Shown here: positions 1 to 6,352 of the stretch, one piece after another
How the letters are laid out: the number at the start of each line of letters is the position of its first letter
Numbering within the stretch: position 1 is the first letter of the stretch
DNA from: a virus
Reading direction: 5' to 3' (one strand)
Length of the DNA stretch: 42,173 nucleotides
Virus record (IMG/VR): IMGVR_UViG_3300034198_007508
Span: 1-42,173 of that record
The notes under the pieces: generated by a model
The model's input: the letters and a program-made list of their open reading frames with translations, nothing else
The model's database searches: none
What the model was told of the DNA's origin: nothing
Program-made: the position numbers and the translations under genes

Positions 1-46
1 GCCATAGCCATAGCCATCGCCATAGCCATAGCCATAGCCATCGCCA
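1..46. repeat. 46-bp direct terminal repeat, left copy
   Basis: These bases are identical to 42128-42173. The match is in unit order as well as in repeat class: the order of GCCATA and GCCATC hexamers agrees exactly and then runs into different flanks. The simplest reading is an overlap from closing a circular molecule, giving a unit of 42127 bp. A true short terminal redundancy is the alternative, but 46 bp is short for that. Confidence 0.9.
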
Positions 47-138
47 TAGCCATAGCCATAGCCATAGCCACTGCCATAGCCACTGCCATAGCCATAGCCA
101 CTGCCATTGCCATCGCCATAGCCATTGCCATAGCCATC
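1..138. repeat. Hexanucleotide array GCCATN (left part)
   Basis: Twenty-three consecutive 6-bp units, mostly GCCATA, with GCCATC, GCCATT and GCCACT variants. Together with 42086-42127 the closed circle carries about 30 units (180 bp) without interruption. On the minus strand every unit contains ATG GCN or GTG GCN, so one frame reads as Met-Ala or Val-Ala dipeptides. The array lies between two leftward accessory genes. The variant order is not strictly periodic, so expansion by slippage followed by drift is likely. Its function is unknown. Confidence 0.95.
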
Positions 139-155
139 GCCTACTGGTCTAAACA

Positions 156-488
156 TCACAGCCCCCAGTTCTCGGACACTGGAACGCAGAAGATCTCTGC
201 GCCTTCTGGAATGTCAATGTCGTCTATGGGACGAATATCAGCATTACTGGGATCTTCAATCACCTTAGAGAAACCGCATGATTCCCAGCGGAATACCCAC
301 GCTGCACGGCTAAGGCGGATACGTCCATCCTCCCTGGTGACATCACCAGCAAAGATCCAGCCGCGATCAACCACTACCACGGCGCGATTGCCGTTGGGCT
401 TAGCAGCTGAGATGGAATCGGCGCGAATGTACTCAACACCGTTGACAGTCAGATTGTTAGACATGATTGTTGTCATTTCAGTTGTCAT
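156..488 (-). CDS. Small conserved-looking phage protein, unknown function
   Basis: A 110-residue protein starting MTTEMTTIM. The ATG at 488 is preceded by GGAGA at 6-nt spacing; the frame stays open further upstream but without a better start. It contains TVNGVEYIRADSI near the N-terminus, a style seen in small cytosolic phage proteins, and a basic central part followed by an acidic C-terminus ending in ENWGL. No membrane segment or known catalytic motif is visible. Its start overlaps the end of the gene at 478-648, so the two are probably translationally coupled. The function is not recognised. Confidence 0.75.
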   Translation of the reverse strand: MTTEMTTIMSNNLTVNGVEYIRADSISAAKPNGNRAVVVVDRGWIFAGDVTREDGRIRLSRAAWVFRWESCGFSKVIEDPSNADIRPIDDIDIPEGAEIFCVPVSENWGL

Positions 489-648
489 TGATGGTCTCCG
501 TATTGGTGATGGGGGGGATATCTGGCAACGGGTACCACTCGCCCCATCCGTAACCGGAACGCTCGTACTCCCATGCGGTGCCGTCTGAGCACAAAGCGCA
601 GACGCGCTTGCCACTAGAGCAGAGCTGGATGATGCGGCGGGTGGTCAT
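478..648 (-). CDS. 56-residue hypothetical protein, aromatic-rich
   Basis: Starts MTTRRIIQLCSS and carries WEYERSGYGWGEWYP, a run rich in Trp and Tyr, plus three cysteines near the N-terminus (two as CALC). The ATG at 648 overlaps the stop of the upstream gene by the ATGA arrangement typical of this operon, and the stop at 478-480 overlaps the start of the next gene. This tight coupling on both sides is the main evidence that it is real. It may be a small partner-binding protein. No function can be assigned. Confidence 0.65.
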   Translation of the reverse strand: MTTRRIIQLCSSGKRVCALCSDGTAWEYERSGYGWGEWYPLPDIPPITNTETINDN

Positions 649-917
649 GGCTCCACCAGCTCAGACAACCGACGCAGCACCAGCGCTGTGCTGCTCTTGG
701 GGCTCAGATAGTTCAACTGCTCCTGAATCAGCAGCTGCACCCGGCGGCGAGCATCCGCCTGGCCATCGCTGTAGGCAGATGCAATCCGGGGATCAACTGA
801 CAGCAGCTCAGCAGCGGCGGCAATCTCCTCCCGTTTGATGTCCAGTTGGTGGTGCTGCTCAGCGGCTTGATCCAGCAAGCGCTCAAGGCTGGCGCGGATG
901 GTGGTGAGGTCTTCCAT
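645..917 (-). CDS. Helical hypothetical protein downstream of SSB
   Basis: A 90-residue protein, MEDLTTIRASLERLL..., predicted mostly alpha-helical with heptad-like leucines in the first 35 residues and many Glu, Arg and Gln. Its ATG overlaps the SSB stop by one base (TGATG), so it is translated with SSB. The family is not recognised. Its position next to the recombination genes suggests an accessory DNA-metabolism role, but that rests on context alone. Confidence 0.7.
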   Translation of the reverse strand: MEDLTTIRASLERLLDQAAEQHHQLDIKREEIAAAAELLSVDPRIASAYSDGQADARRRVQLLIQEQLNYLSPKSSTALVLRRLSELVEP

Positions 918-1363
918 CAGAAGGGGATCTCTGCGTCCAGATCGCTGCCGGCGGTCTCCCAGCTGGTGGCCTTGGCCGGTGCGGCGGCAGCAGCAGGCCG
1001 CGGTGCTGCCGGCTGGGCTTGGCCGACGGGTTGCCAGCTTTCGACCAGCACCACCAGGCCGGTGCGTTGCTCGCCGGTGGTGCGATCGGTCCAGCTTTCG
1101 GACTTGACCCGGCCGGTCACATCGCAGAGGCCACCTTTCTGGTGGGCGTCAACAAAGGACAGAGCTAGGTCGTTCCAGAGCTCCAGCTTGAAGCCGTCCG
1201 GCTCCTGGCCGTCGTCGCGCTTGGCGCCGGGGCGGTTGATCAGGATCCGGACGTTGGCGACGGACTTGCCGGAATCCAAGGTGCGGAGTTCAGGGTCACG
1301 GGTCAGGCGACCAACGAAGCGGTGCTGCGAGGCGCGAAGGACGGCAGCGATCAAGTCAGACAT
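917..1363 (-). CDS. ssb: Single-stranded DNA-binding protein
   Basis: A 148-residue protein with an N-terminal OB-fold: the series VGRLTRDPELRTLDSGKSV then VANVRILINRP is the standard SSB beta-strand pattern, and WNDLALSFVDAHQKGGLCDVTGRV matches the central strands. An Ala/Pro-rich linker (about residues 113-131) follows, then the acidic tip DLDAEIPF, the usual partner-binding tail. It would coat single strands during phage replication and RecT-mediated annealing. The RecT-like gene lies immediately upstream. CATCACACC directly precedes the ATG, and AATCACAGCACTA lies about 15 nt further up, part of a recurring upstream element. No clear Shine-Dalgarno sequence is visible. Confidence 0.93.
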   Translation of the reverse strand: MSDLIAAVLRASQHRFVGRLTRDPELRTLDSGKSVANVRILINRPGAKRDDGQEPDGFKLELWNDLALSFVDAHQKGGLCDVTGRVKSESWTDRTTGEQRTGLVVLVESWQPVGQAQPAAPRPAAAAAPAKATSWETAGSDLDAEIPF

Positions 1364-1408
1364 GGTGTGATGTGTAGTGCTGTGATTAAGGAAGGCCAGC
1401 AGCCTGGG

Positions 1409-2296
1409 TCACACGAAAGCGGCCCAGGTGGCGGGCAGATCGTCCGGATCGTCGGCAGGCTCCTCCGCCGGTGCTTCGGCGGCGGCATTGCAGCGAGCGA
1501 CCGTCTCGGGGCTGACGCCGGACTTGGCCAGGCGGGCGAGGATGTTGCGCGGCAGCTGGGCCAGCTCGGTGGTTTCGCCCTTGCTCAGCTCTGCCACCAG
1601 GGCGGCCAGGCCCTCAGGTGTCAGGCCACGGGCGATGGCGGCAGCTTCGGCAGCTTCGGTGAGCTCTTCCACGGTGCTGAGCATCCTGGGGGCAGGAACG
1701 GGCGTCACGTCAGCAACGACGACGCCGTTCTCGTCAATCTGACCCTGGGCACCGAGTTCCTCGGGTGTGTAGGCCGGGGCACCGCCGAGTGCATCAGGGC
1801 AGTGGGTGCGCATCCCTGCCGACAAGGCCCGGGCGAACAGCATGGCTTCTGGGTACTGCTTCCACGGGCCGAGGTTCTTGATCAGACCGGCACGCTCAGC
1901 CATCGCCATGGTGAACACTTCCTCGCCGAGCACTTCCTTGCCCGACAGGAACCGAATCCGGCAGGTGGTGTCGGTCTTCTCCAGCACCCGGTAGTCGTAG
2001 CTGTGATGCCGCTTGATGGCTTGGGCCAGCAGGTTGGCACCAAATCCCGGCTTGCCGTTGATGACCGATACGCCAGCAGAACTGGCGAACGGTCCGAAGC
2101 CGCACTCGGCACCGGCGAGGATCTTGATGGCGCACTCGGCCATGTGCGCGTCTGGGTTGCCGCCGGCACGGCCGAACAGGCCGGAAGCGGAGAACAGCCG
2201 GGCCAGGCGCTGCAGGTCATCGACGGACTGCAGCTGCAGGCTCAGTGATGGTGATGTGGTGGTCGCCAGGGCGGAGCCCGGCGGGATGGGTGCCAT
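1409..2296 (-). CDS. RecT-like single-strand annealing recombinase
   Basis: About 295 residues. The core has the RecT family look: AECAIKILAGAECGFGPF, then a block ending GKPGFGANLLAQAIK, an oxidation-fold stretch with YRVLEKTDTTCRIRF, and the conserved tail region KQYPEAMLFARALS with CPDALGG and YTPEELG. Such proteins anneal complementary strands, usually with a nuclease and SSB; here SSB lies 45 bp downstream and a VRR-NUC nuclease gene upstream. I prefer the ATG at 2296 to that at 2326, because the latter sits inside a TATGAT that looks like a -10 box. The C-terminal 80 residues are Ala/Glu-rich and less conserved in character. Confidence 0.82.
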   Translation of the reverse strand: MAPIPPGSALATTTSPSLSLQLQSVDDLQRLARLFSASGLFGRAGGNPDAHMAECAIKILAGAECGFGPFASSAGVSVINGKPGFGANLLAQAIKRHHSYDYRVLEKTDTTCRIRFLSGKEVLGEEVFTMAMAERAGLIKNLGPWKQYPEAMLFARALSAGMRTHCPDALGGAPAYTPEELGAQGQIDENGVVVADVTPVPAPRMLSTVEELTEAAEAAAIARGLTPEGLAALVAELSKGETTELAQLPRNILARLAKSGVSPETVARCNAAAEAPAEEPADDPDDLPATWAAFV

Positions 2297-2324
2297 GGTC
2301 GGTGGTGTGGTGGCTGCGGGAATC

Positions 2325-2359
2325 ATAGCGCGGCGATTGTGAAACCGCAGCGCATCGGG
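2325..2359 (-). promoter_or_regulatory. Leftward promoter/operator region before the recombinase gene
   Basis: On the minus strand this carries TTTCACAA, then GCGCTATGAT with TATGAT as a possible -10. By eye it matches 38913-38947, upstream of the Gp157 gene, at 30 of 35 positions. Downstream of both copies lies a similar leader, CAGCCACCAC followed by CCACC. No -35 box is evident, so an activator or repressor site in the spacer is plausible. Confidence 0.55.
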
Positions 2360-2463
2360 TCATAATGTGCAGCACAGGCACCCAGGTCGGCGATGCAGTT
2401 TCTGCATAGTCAGCGCAGGGGAGCATGCCTGTACTACAACATCACAACAGCCGCTGCCGAGCT

Positions 2464-2676
2464 ATGGGGATCCGCGTTGCCGTCGCCAATGCCGAGCAGG
2501 CCGATGCCGTCTGGCAGCTGCTGCAGCACGCCTCCGATGAGCTGTTCCCCGTTGAGTTGTCGATTGCTGGCGTGGCGAACTGGACCGCTACGCGGACGCC
2601 GCTGGGGGTTCTGACAGCTCTCGCGCCAGCTCCCCAGGCCCGTAGCTGCCCGGTGGTAGTTCCCGCAGAGCCCTAA
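2464..2676 (+). CDS. Possible small rightward gene between recT and the XRE gene
   Basis: A 70-residue frame beginning MGIRVAVANAEQADAVW. The first 45 residues read like a small alpha/beta protein with good hydrophobic spacing; the rest overlaps the 3' end of the opposing XRE gene and is proline-rich. It would be the only rightward gene in this part of the leftward block. The upstream sequence has TCACAACAGCCGCTGC, similar to the early regulatory element. It could also be a chance open frame in GC-rich DNA. Confidence 0.35.
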   Translation: MGIRVAVANAEQADAVWQLLQHASDELFPVELSIAGVANWTATRTPLGVLTALAPAPQARSCPVVVPAEP

Positions 2677-3352
2677 GCGTCTCCGCCAAGGCGTACAGCT
2701 CAGCCTCGAGTTCTTCGCGGGTGAGCTCACCGGTGCCGAGCGCCACCGCCATCAGCCTGGACTGCCGGTCGGGATCCTTCGTGGGATACGACGCCAGCAG
2801 CTCGCGCATCGCCTCGCGTGGTGACAGGCCCTGCGCTGCAATGGCCGCGTTTAGCAGGTCGCTGAGCCTGGCGCTCATCGCTTCGGCATCGCCATCACCC
2901 AGCGCCACGGTGCCCAGGTACGGCACCTGCAGCCGGCCGATCAGCACCTCCGCGAAGTCGGCGAACTCCATGGGTTCCTGCGGCTGATCCGGCACCGGCA
3001 GCCAGATCGCCTCATCAAGCCACTGGTCACGGACACCCCAGACCGTATGGGGTCCAAAGCGCTCCCAGCAGGCTTCCTTGCCCTGGGTCTGCCATAGATG
3101 GATCGCGAGGTTGGCGACCTCGAAGGCCAGCAGGTTTTTCAGGCTGCAGCCACGGGCCTGCCGGCCGTTCTCGATGCGGCTGATGACGGCTGAATCCAGC
3201 CAGGACTTCTCCCCCAGTCCCCAGCAGGCGATGGCCACCAGCTGATTACCGCTCAGGCGGCTGCGGCCGCGCCAGTAACTGATCAGCGCACCGAAAGTCA
3301 GGTGGCCCTGCACCAGCTGCTGTGTTCTCAGTCGTGGCGGCGTTTTCTCCAT
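2588..3352 (-). CDS. XRE-type helix-turn-helix regulator with long C-terminal domain
   Basis: About 254 residues. Residues 18-66 form the DNA-binding part: FGALISYWRGRSRLSGNQL followed by SAVISRIENGRQ is the XRE pattern (helix, turn, recognition helix, then RIENG). The C-terminal part is acidic and helical with REELEAELYALAETLRAL, likely for dimerisation. The middle holds a Trp-rich segment (WQTQGKEACWERF, VWGVRDQW). It overlaps the upstream nuclease gene by about 107 nt; a GTG start at 3313 would shorten this but remove part of the N-terminus. The region before its ATG has repeats suited to an operator. A repressor or early regulator role is likely but not shown. Confidence 0.75.
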   Translation of the reverse strand: MEKTPPRLRTQQLVQGHLTFGALISYWRGRSRLSGNQLVAIACWGLGEKSWLDSAVISRIENGRQARGCSLKNLLAFEVANLAIHLWQTQGKEACWERFGPHTVWGVRDQWLDEAIWLPVPDQPQEPMEFADFAEVLIGRLQVPYLGTVALGDGDAEAMSARLSDLLNAAIAAQGLSPREAMRELLASYPTKDPDRQSRLMAVALGTGELTREELEAELYALAETLRALRELPPGSYGPGELARELSEPPAASA

Positions 3353-3728
3353 TGCTACAGCGTACCGATAGTATTTCTGTAGCGCTTGTAGCGCCGAGGA
3401 TCCGCTGCGCTTCCTCCACGGACCGGGCGATGCCGGCCAGGCCACCAGCAGCGGTGACGTGATCGAGCCAAGCGGTCTGCTCGGGGCGGACCCGGCCGGT
3501 GGGTGTCTTTACCTCAACAGCAGCAAACACCGCAACGGCCTGGCCCACCATCTCGGGCGTGATGGTGACGGTGCTGTAGCCGATCAGGTCGGCACTGCCG
3601 GGGCACAGGCCGAAAGTGACCATTCTGCCCTGCTGATCCAGCAGCCGGCCGACATTGTTACGCCAGAGCCGCACTGGCCCACGACTGCAGGCCAGGCGGA
3701 TCTCCTGCTGGATGCGCTGCTCACTCAT
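3246..3728 (-). CDS. VRR-NUC family nuclease
   Basis: A 160-residue protein starting MSEQRIQQEIRLACS. It has the compact PD-(D/E)XK arrangement of VRR-NUC proteins: SADLIG (Asp47), VEVKTPTGR (Glu72 and Lys74), then RPEQTAWLDHVTAAGG with Gln84. Family members are structure-specific nucleases or resolvase-like enzymes; in phages they sit with helicases and recombinases as here. The domain ends near residue 111; the remaining 49 residues are Ala/Pro-rich and may be a poorly conserved tail. The gene overlaps the XRE gene at its 3' end. A dyad (3742-3759) precedes the ATG. Confidence 0.85.
   Translation of the reverse strand: MSEQRIQQEIRLACSRGPVRLWRNNVGRLLDQQGRMVTFGLCPGSADLIGYSTVTITPEMVGQAVAVFAAVEVKTPTGRVRPEQTAWLDHVTAAGGLAGIARSVEEAQRILGATSATEILSVRCSNGENAATTENTAAGAGPPDFRCADQLLARPQPPER
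3354..3394 (-). promoter_or_regulatory. Candidate operator of the XRE gene
   Basis: On the minus strand there are two tandem GCGCTACA-type units (3377-3394) and, 16 bp on, the inverted CTGTAGC (3354-3360). Spaced direct and inverted copies just before the ATG of an XRE gene are what autoregulation usually looks like. The site lies within the 3' coding part of the nuclease gene. Confidence 0.4.
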
Positions 3729-3741
3729 TGCAGATGTGGAA

Positions 3742-3759
3742 CCACAGCGTCTACTGTGG
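3742..3759. promoter_or_regulatory. Perfect dyad CCACAG-N6-CTGTGG before the nuclease gene
   Basis: CCACAG, six bases, CTGTGG lies 14 bp upstream of the nuclease ATG. The half site agrees with the CACAGC-type elements found before other leftward genes, so it may be an operator for one of the small regulators rather than a terminator. It has no T-run. Confidence 0.45.
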
Positions 3760-3804
3760 CGGAGTTCTCCGGCGGGAAACCGGGAACGAATGGCACACCG
3801 AGCC

Positions 3805-4020
3805 TCACGCGGACGGCGTGGGGCTTTTCTGTTGCAATGCTTCCCGGCACTCCAGCTCTGCAATCCGTCGGGTTGCCCCACGGATTACCAAGTCCTGATG
3901 GAGCATCAGCTGGGCCATGGTCCGCAGCATGGCTTTCGCTTGCTGCAGGTCATAGCCCTCGATCGCACGGCGCTCACGCTCCAGGATCAACTGATGCTCT
4001 GGGCCGATCGTGGGGCACAT
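3805..4020 (-). CDS. Short coiled-coil hypothetical protein
   Basis: A 71-residue protein, MCPTIGPEHQLILERERR.... It is almost entirely helical, with heptad spacing of Leu and Met, and basic. The ATG at 4020 follows GGGGAGAGTGG, a good ribosome site; an ATG six codons earlier lacks one. It may be a small DNA- or partner-binding protein. The family is not recognised. Confidence 0.6.
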   Translation of the reverse strand: MCPTIGPEHQLILERERRAIEGYDLQQAKAMLRTMAQLMLHQDLVIRGATRRIAELECREALQQKSPTPSA

Positions 4021-4056
4021 CCACTCTCCCCAGGCCATGAGCGTTAGGCGTTGTGG

Positions 4057-4248
4057 TCAGGTTGCCGTCACACCACGCTCCAACAGGTGCGCGGCCAGGT
4101 TGCTGAGTGATCGGCCTTCGTAGTCGCTGCGGTTTGCCAGCAGCTGGTGGGTCTGCCAAGTGACCGTGATCGTGATCCGCTGCGGATTCCGCCGGCATGG
4201 CGGCAACAGGGTTGCAACGGTCTCGGTGGGGCGATTGAATGAATGCAT
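4057..4248 (-). CDS. Ribbon-helix-helix (CopG-like) small regulator
   Basis: About 63 residues. After a 24-residue Arg/Pro-rich lead it contains RITITVTWQTHQLL followed by GRSLSNLAAHLLERG, the RHH layout: one beta strand for DNA contact, then two helices. RHH dimers bind short repeated operators, consistent with the many dyads in this genome. AGGA close to the ATG at 4248 is a weak ribosome site, and a TTG start at 4260 is possible. An overlapping frame beginning MTTLL reads as low-complexity shadow. Confidence 0.6.
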   Translation of the reverse strand: MHSFNRPTETVATLLPPCRRNPQRITITVTWQTHQLLANRSDYEGRSLSNLAAHLLERGVTAT

Positions 4249-4298
4249 CGTCCTGTGCAAGCAGGGTGGTCATGGGCCGGGGGTTGCAGCCCGTCGGC

Positions 4299-4325
4299 TC
4301 ACAACACTGTTTTAGCGCTGTGGTT
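4299..4325 (-). promoter_or_regulatory. Upstream region of the RHH gene with CACAGCGCT element
   Basis: On the minus strand: GGAACCACAGCGCTA, an A-run, CAGTGTTGTGAG. This is an imperfect dyad whose left half matches the GGAACCACAGCG at 3740-3749 on the other strand. It lies in the gap between the HTH gene (ending 4347) and the RHH gene, so it may be the RHH operator. Confidence 0.4.
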
Positions 4326-4346
4326 CCTAAAGCGAAGCACTAGCGG

Positions 4347-4973
4347 CTAATAAGCGGCACTCCGCAGCGCCTCGAACGTCAGGCCCAGCGCTGGCACCGC
4401 ACGACGACGACGCACCGCCTCGCTGATGCAGGCCTGCGTCACGTGGTACCGCTTCGCCACTGCTCCGCAACTGCGGAACACCTCACCGGTTTCGACGCAG
4501 CGCACCCGCCAGTCACCCATCGGCCTGGGGTATCGAGCCGCGATGCTCTCCGCTAGCTCGCGGTCCTCCAGCAGCGCGAACAGCTGATCCACCGAAAACC
4601 CACCCAGCACCCTGGGCATCTCCACCGCAAGCCGTTTCCAGGAACGGCGCTCGATGTAGCGGATAGTGCCGATCATCCTCGGCTGCAGGATCTCCCGCAC
4701 ACGAGGCCTCCGCAGCCATGCCTCCACCCTGGTGCGTGGGCACCCCAGCAGGTCGGCCGAGCCGCCAGTCGTCAGCCACAGGCCATGCCTGACGCGGCCG
4801 TGCTGGCCGGTGCGGTGCAGGCGCAACAGGATCGCCTTCTCTGACCGATGCGGCCAGCCGTGCTGCGTCGCACGCCTCCGCATCTGCCACACCAGCACCG
4901 GGAACGGCACATCACCGGCCAAGCGGTCCAGGTACTCGGCTTCTTCAGGCAGCCATGACGGGTATTGGCTCAT
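4347..4973 (-). CDS. DNA-binding protein with SANT-like N-terminus and NUMOD1-like C-terminus
   Basis: A 208-residue protein. The N-terminus (WLPEEAEYLDRLAGDVP and following, about residues 8-50) looks like the SANT/Myb-type helical module of many phage regulators: acidic start, Trp anchors, then a basic helix with HRSEKAILLRL. The C-terminus (about 155-205) reads RCVETGEVFRSCGAVA, YHVTQACISEAVRR, then LTFEAL. This resembles NUMOD1/IENR1, the DNA-contact module of homing endonucleases, but no HNH or GIY-YIG catalytic motif is present. It is coupled to the helicase gene by an ATGA overlap. The role is probably site-specific DNA binding; the target is unknown. Confidence 0.7.
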   Translation of the reverse strand: MSQYPSWLPEEAEYLDRLAGDVPFPVLVWQMRRRATQHGWPHRSEKAILLRLHRTGQHGRVRHGLWLTTGGSADLLGCPRTRVEAWLRRPRVREILQPRMIGTIRYIERRSWKRLAVEMPRVLGGFSVDQLFALLEDRELAESIAARYPRPMGDWRVRCVETGEVFRSCGAVAKRYHVTQACISEAVRRRRAVPALGLTFEALRSAAY

Positions 4974-6352
4974 GCCACCACCCGCGCACGCTTCGCTTCC
5001 CTAGCGGCCAACACGTGCCGGGCCCAGGCTTGAGGCTTGGCCATGCCACGGCGGTGACCGATGCGCACCAGGTCGTCAAAGCTCTGGGCGCTGGACTGCT
5101 CAGCGCGGCGGGCCTGGCGGGCCACCACCTCCTGCAGCTCACCCTCAACGTGCTGCAGCTCCCGCCGCTCGGGCACGAACTGGTGGCCGCATTCGGGGCA
5201 CTCGGGGGTGCCGCTGGCCATGGCCGCGAAGCAGGCCGGGCACACCCGCACGCTCGGGGCAGCCTCGCGCTGGCGCTTGCTGACGCCCTCCAGCGACCAC
5301 TCCCGCTCATCGGTCGGCAGGCCGTGGCGCAGGGTGTTGCCGACGTGATCGAGCACCACGGCGTGGGTCTTGCCCGGGGCCGGCCGCAGGCACCGGCCGA
5401 TCATCTGCAGGTGCAGGCTCAGGCTCTGCGTCGGCCGCAGCAGGATGCAGCCGGCAACGCTCGGCACGTCCACGCCTTCGCCGATCAGGCTGCAGCTGGT
5501 GAGCACCTTCAGCTCACCCGTGCCCAGCTCCTCCAGCAGGCGGCGCCGAGACGCAGCGTCCATGCTGCCGTCAATGCTGGCCGCCGAGATGCCGTGCTCA
5601 TTGAACAGGGCCGCCACGGCCTCGGCATGGGCCACGCTGCAGCAGAACGCGATCGCCGTCTGGCCCTCCAGATGCTGCCGGTAGTGGCTGAGCGGTGACC
5701 CCATCGCCTGGCCGCTGCTCAGCATCTCGGCCGCCTGCCGCATGTCGTAGTCACCCATGCGCCGGCGCAGGCCCTGCAGGGTGATGCCTGGCGGGGCAAG
5801 GATGCGGGCGGGGGCGAGGTGGCCGCCATCGGTCAGATCCTGAGCGCTGGGGCCTAGCACCATCTCGCCATACCACTCATTAAGGCCGCGGCCATCGCAA
5901 CGGATCGGCGTTGCGGTAACGCCCAGCACCCGAGCGCGGTGGAAGTGACCCAGCACCTTGCCCCACGTGCCGGCGTTGCTGTGGTGGGCTTCGTCGACCA
6001 CCAGCAGCTGGAACAGATCAGCCGGCAGGCGATGCAACCGCCGCGCCAACGTGGCGACGCTGGCCACCTGCACCGGTGCCGACAGGTCCATTGAGCGGTT
6101 GGCGGCGATCAGCCCATGGCGCACGCCAAGGCCCTGGAGGGAGCGGCTGGTCTGCTCCAGCAGCTCGACCCGATGCACAAGGATGCAGATGCGGTTCCCA
6201 CGGGCTGCGGCACGCTCGGCGATGTGGGAGAACACCACCGTCTTGCCGCCGCCGGTAGGCAGGACGAACAGTACGGAGCGGTGGCCGGCGGCGAGGGCGG
6301 CGCGGATCTGGGCGACGGCGGCCTGCTGGTAAGGGCGGAGCTGCAGGCTCAT
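4970..6352 (-). CDS. DEAH-box superfamily 2 helicase with C-terminal zinc finger
   Basis: A 460-residue protein. RecA-like domain 1: Q-region RPYQQAAV (6-13), Walker A PTGGGKT (32-38), DEAH (120-123), TATP (146-149). Domain 2: SCSLIGEGVDVP (about 286-297) and motif VI QMIGRCLRP (316-324). After the helicase core a CxxC-x10-CxxC zinc ribbon lies at Cys371, 374, 385 and 388, followed by a basic helical tail. This layout is common in phage replication/repair helicases of the SSL2/RadD-like type. It is coupled by ATGA overlaps to both neighbours, the RecD-like helicase upstream and the DNA-binding protein downstream, so the three are made together. Confidence 0.93.
   Translation of the reverse strand: MSLQLRPYQQAAVAQIRAALAAGHRSVLFVLPTGGGKTVVFSHIAERAAARGNRICILVHRVELLEQTSRSLQGLGVRHGLIAANRSMDLSAPVQVASVATLARRLHRLPADLFQLLVVDEAHHSNAGTWGKVLGHFHRARVLGVTATPIRCDGRGLNEWYGEMVLGPSAQDLTDGGHLAPARILAPPGITLQGLRRRMGDYDMRQAAEMLSSGQAMGSPLSHYRQHLEGQTAIAFCCSVAHAEAVAALFNEHGISAASIDGSMDAASRRRLLEELGTGELKVLTSCSLIGEGVDVPSVAGCILLRPTQSLSLHLQMIGRCLRPAPGKTHAVVLDHVGNTLRHGLPTDEREWSLEGVSKRQREAAPSVRVCPACFAAMASGTPECPECGHQFVPERRELQHVEGELQEVVARQARRAEQSSAQSFDDLVRIGHRRGMAKPQAWARHVLAAREAKRARVVA

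Noticed and set aside
1-138. Hexamer array as a CRISPR array
   Set aside because: Units are 6 bp and continuous; there are no spacers.
1322-2248. 308-codon rightward open frame opposite the RecT-like gene
   Set aside because: It is the antisense shadow of a recognised gene; its protein is Gly/His/Gln-rich with no fold pattern.
3974-4273. Leftward frame beginning MTTLL over the RHH gene
   Set aside because: The start looks typical but the protein is low-complexity; the RHH frame has a clear strand-helix-helix pattern.
4955-5698. 247-codon rightward frame opposite the DEAH helicase
   Set aside because: Its sequence mirrors the helicase codons and has no motif of its own.
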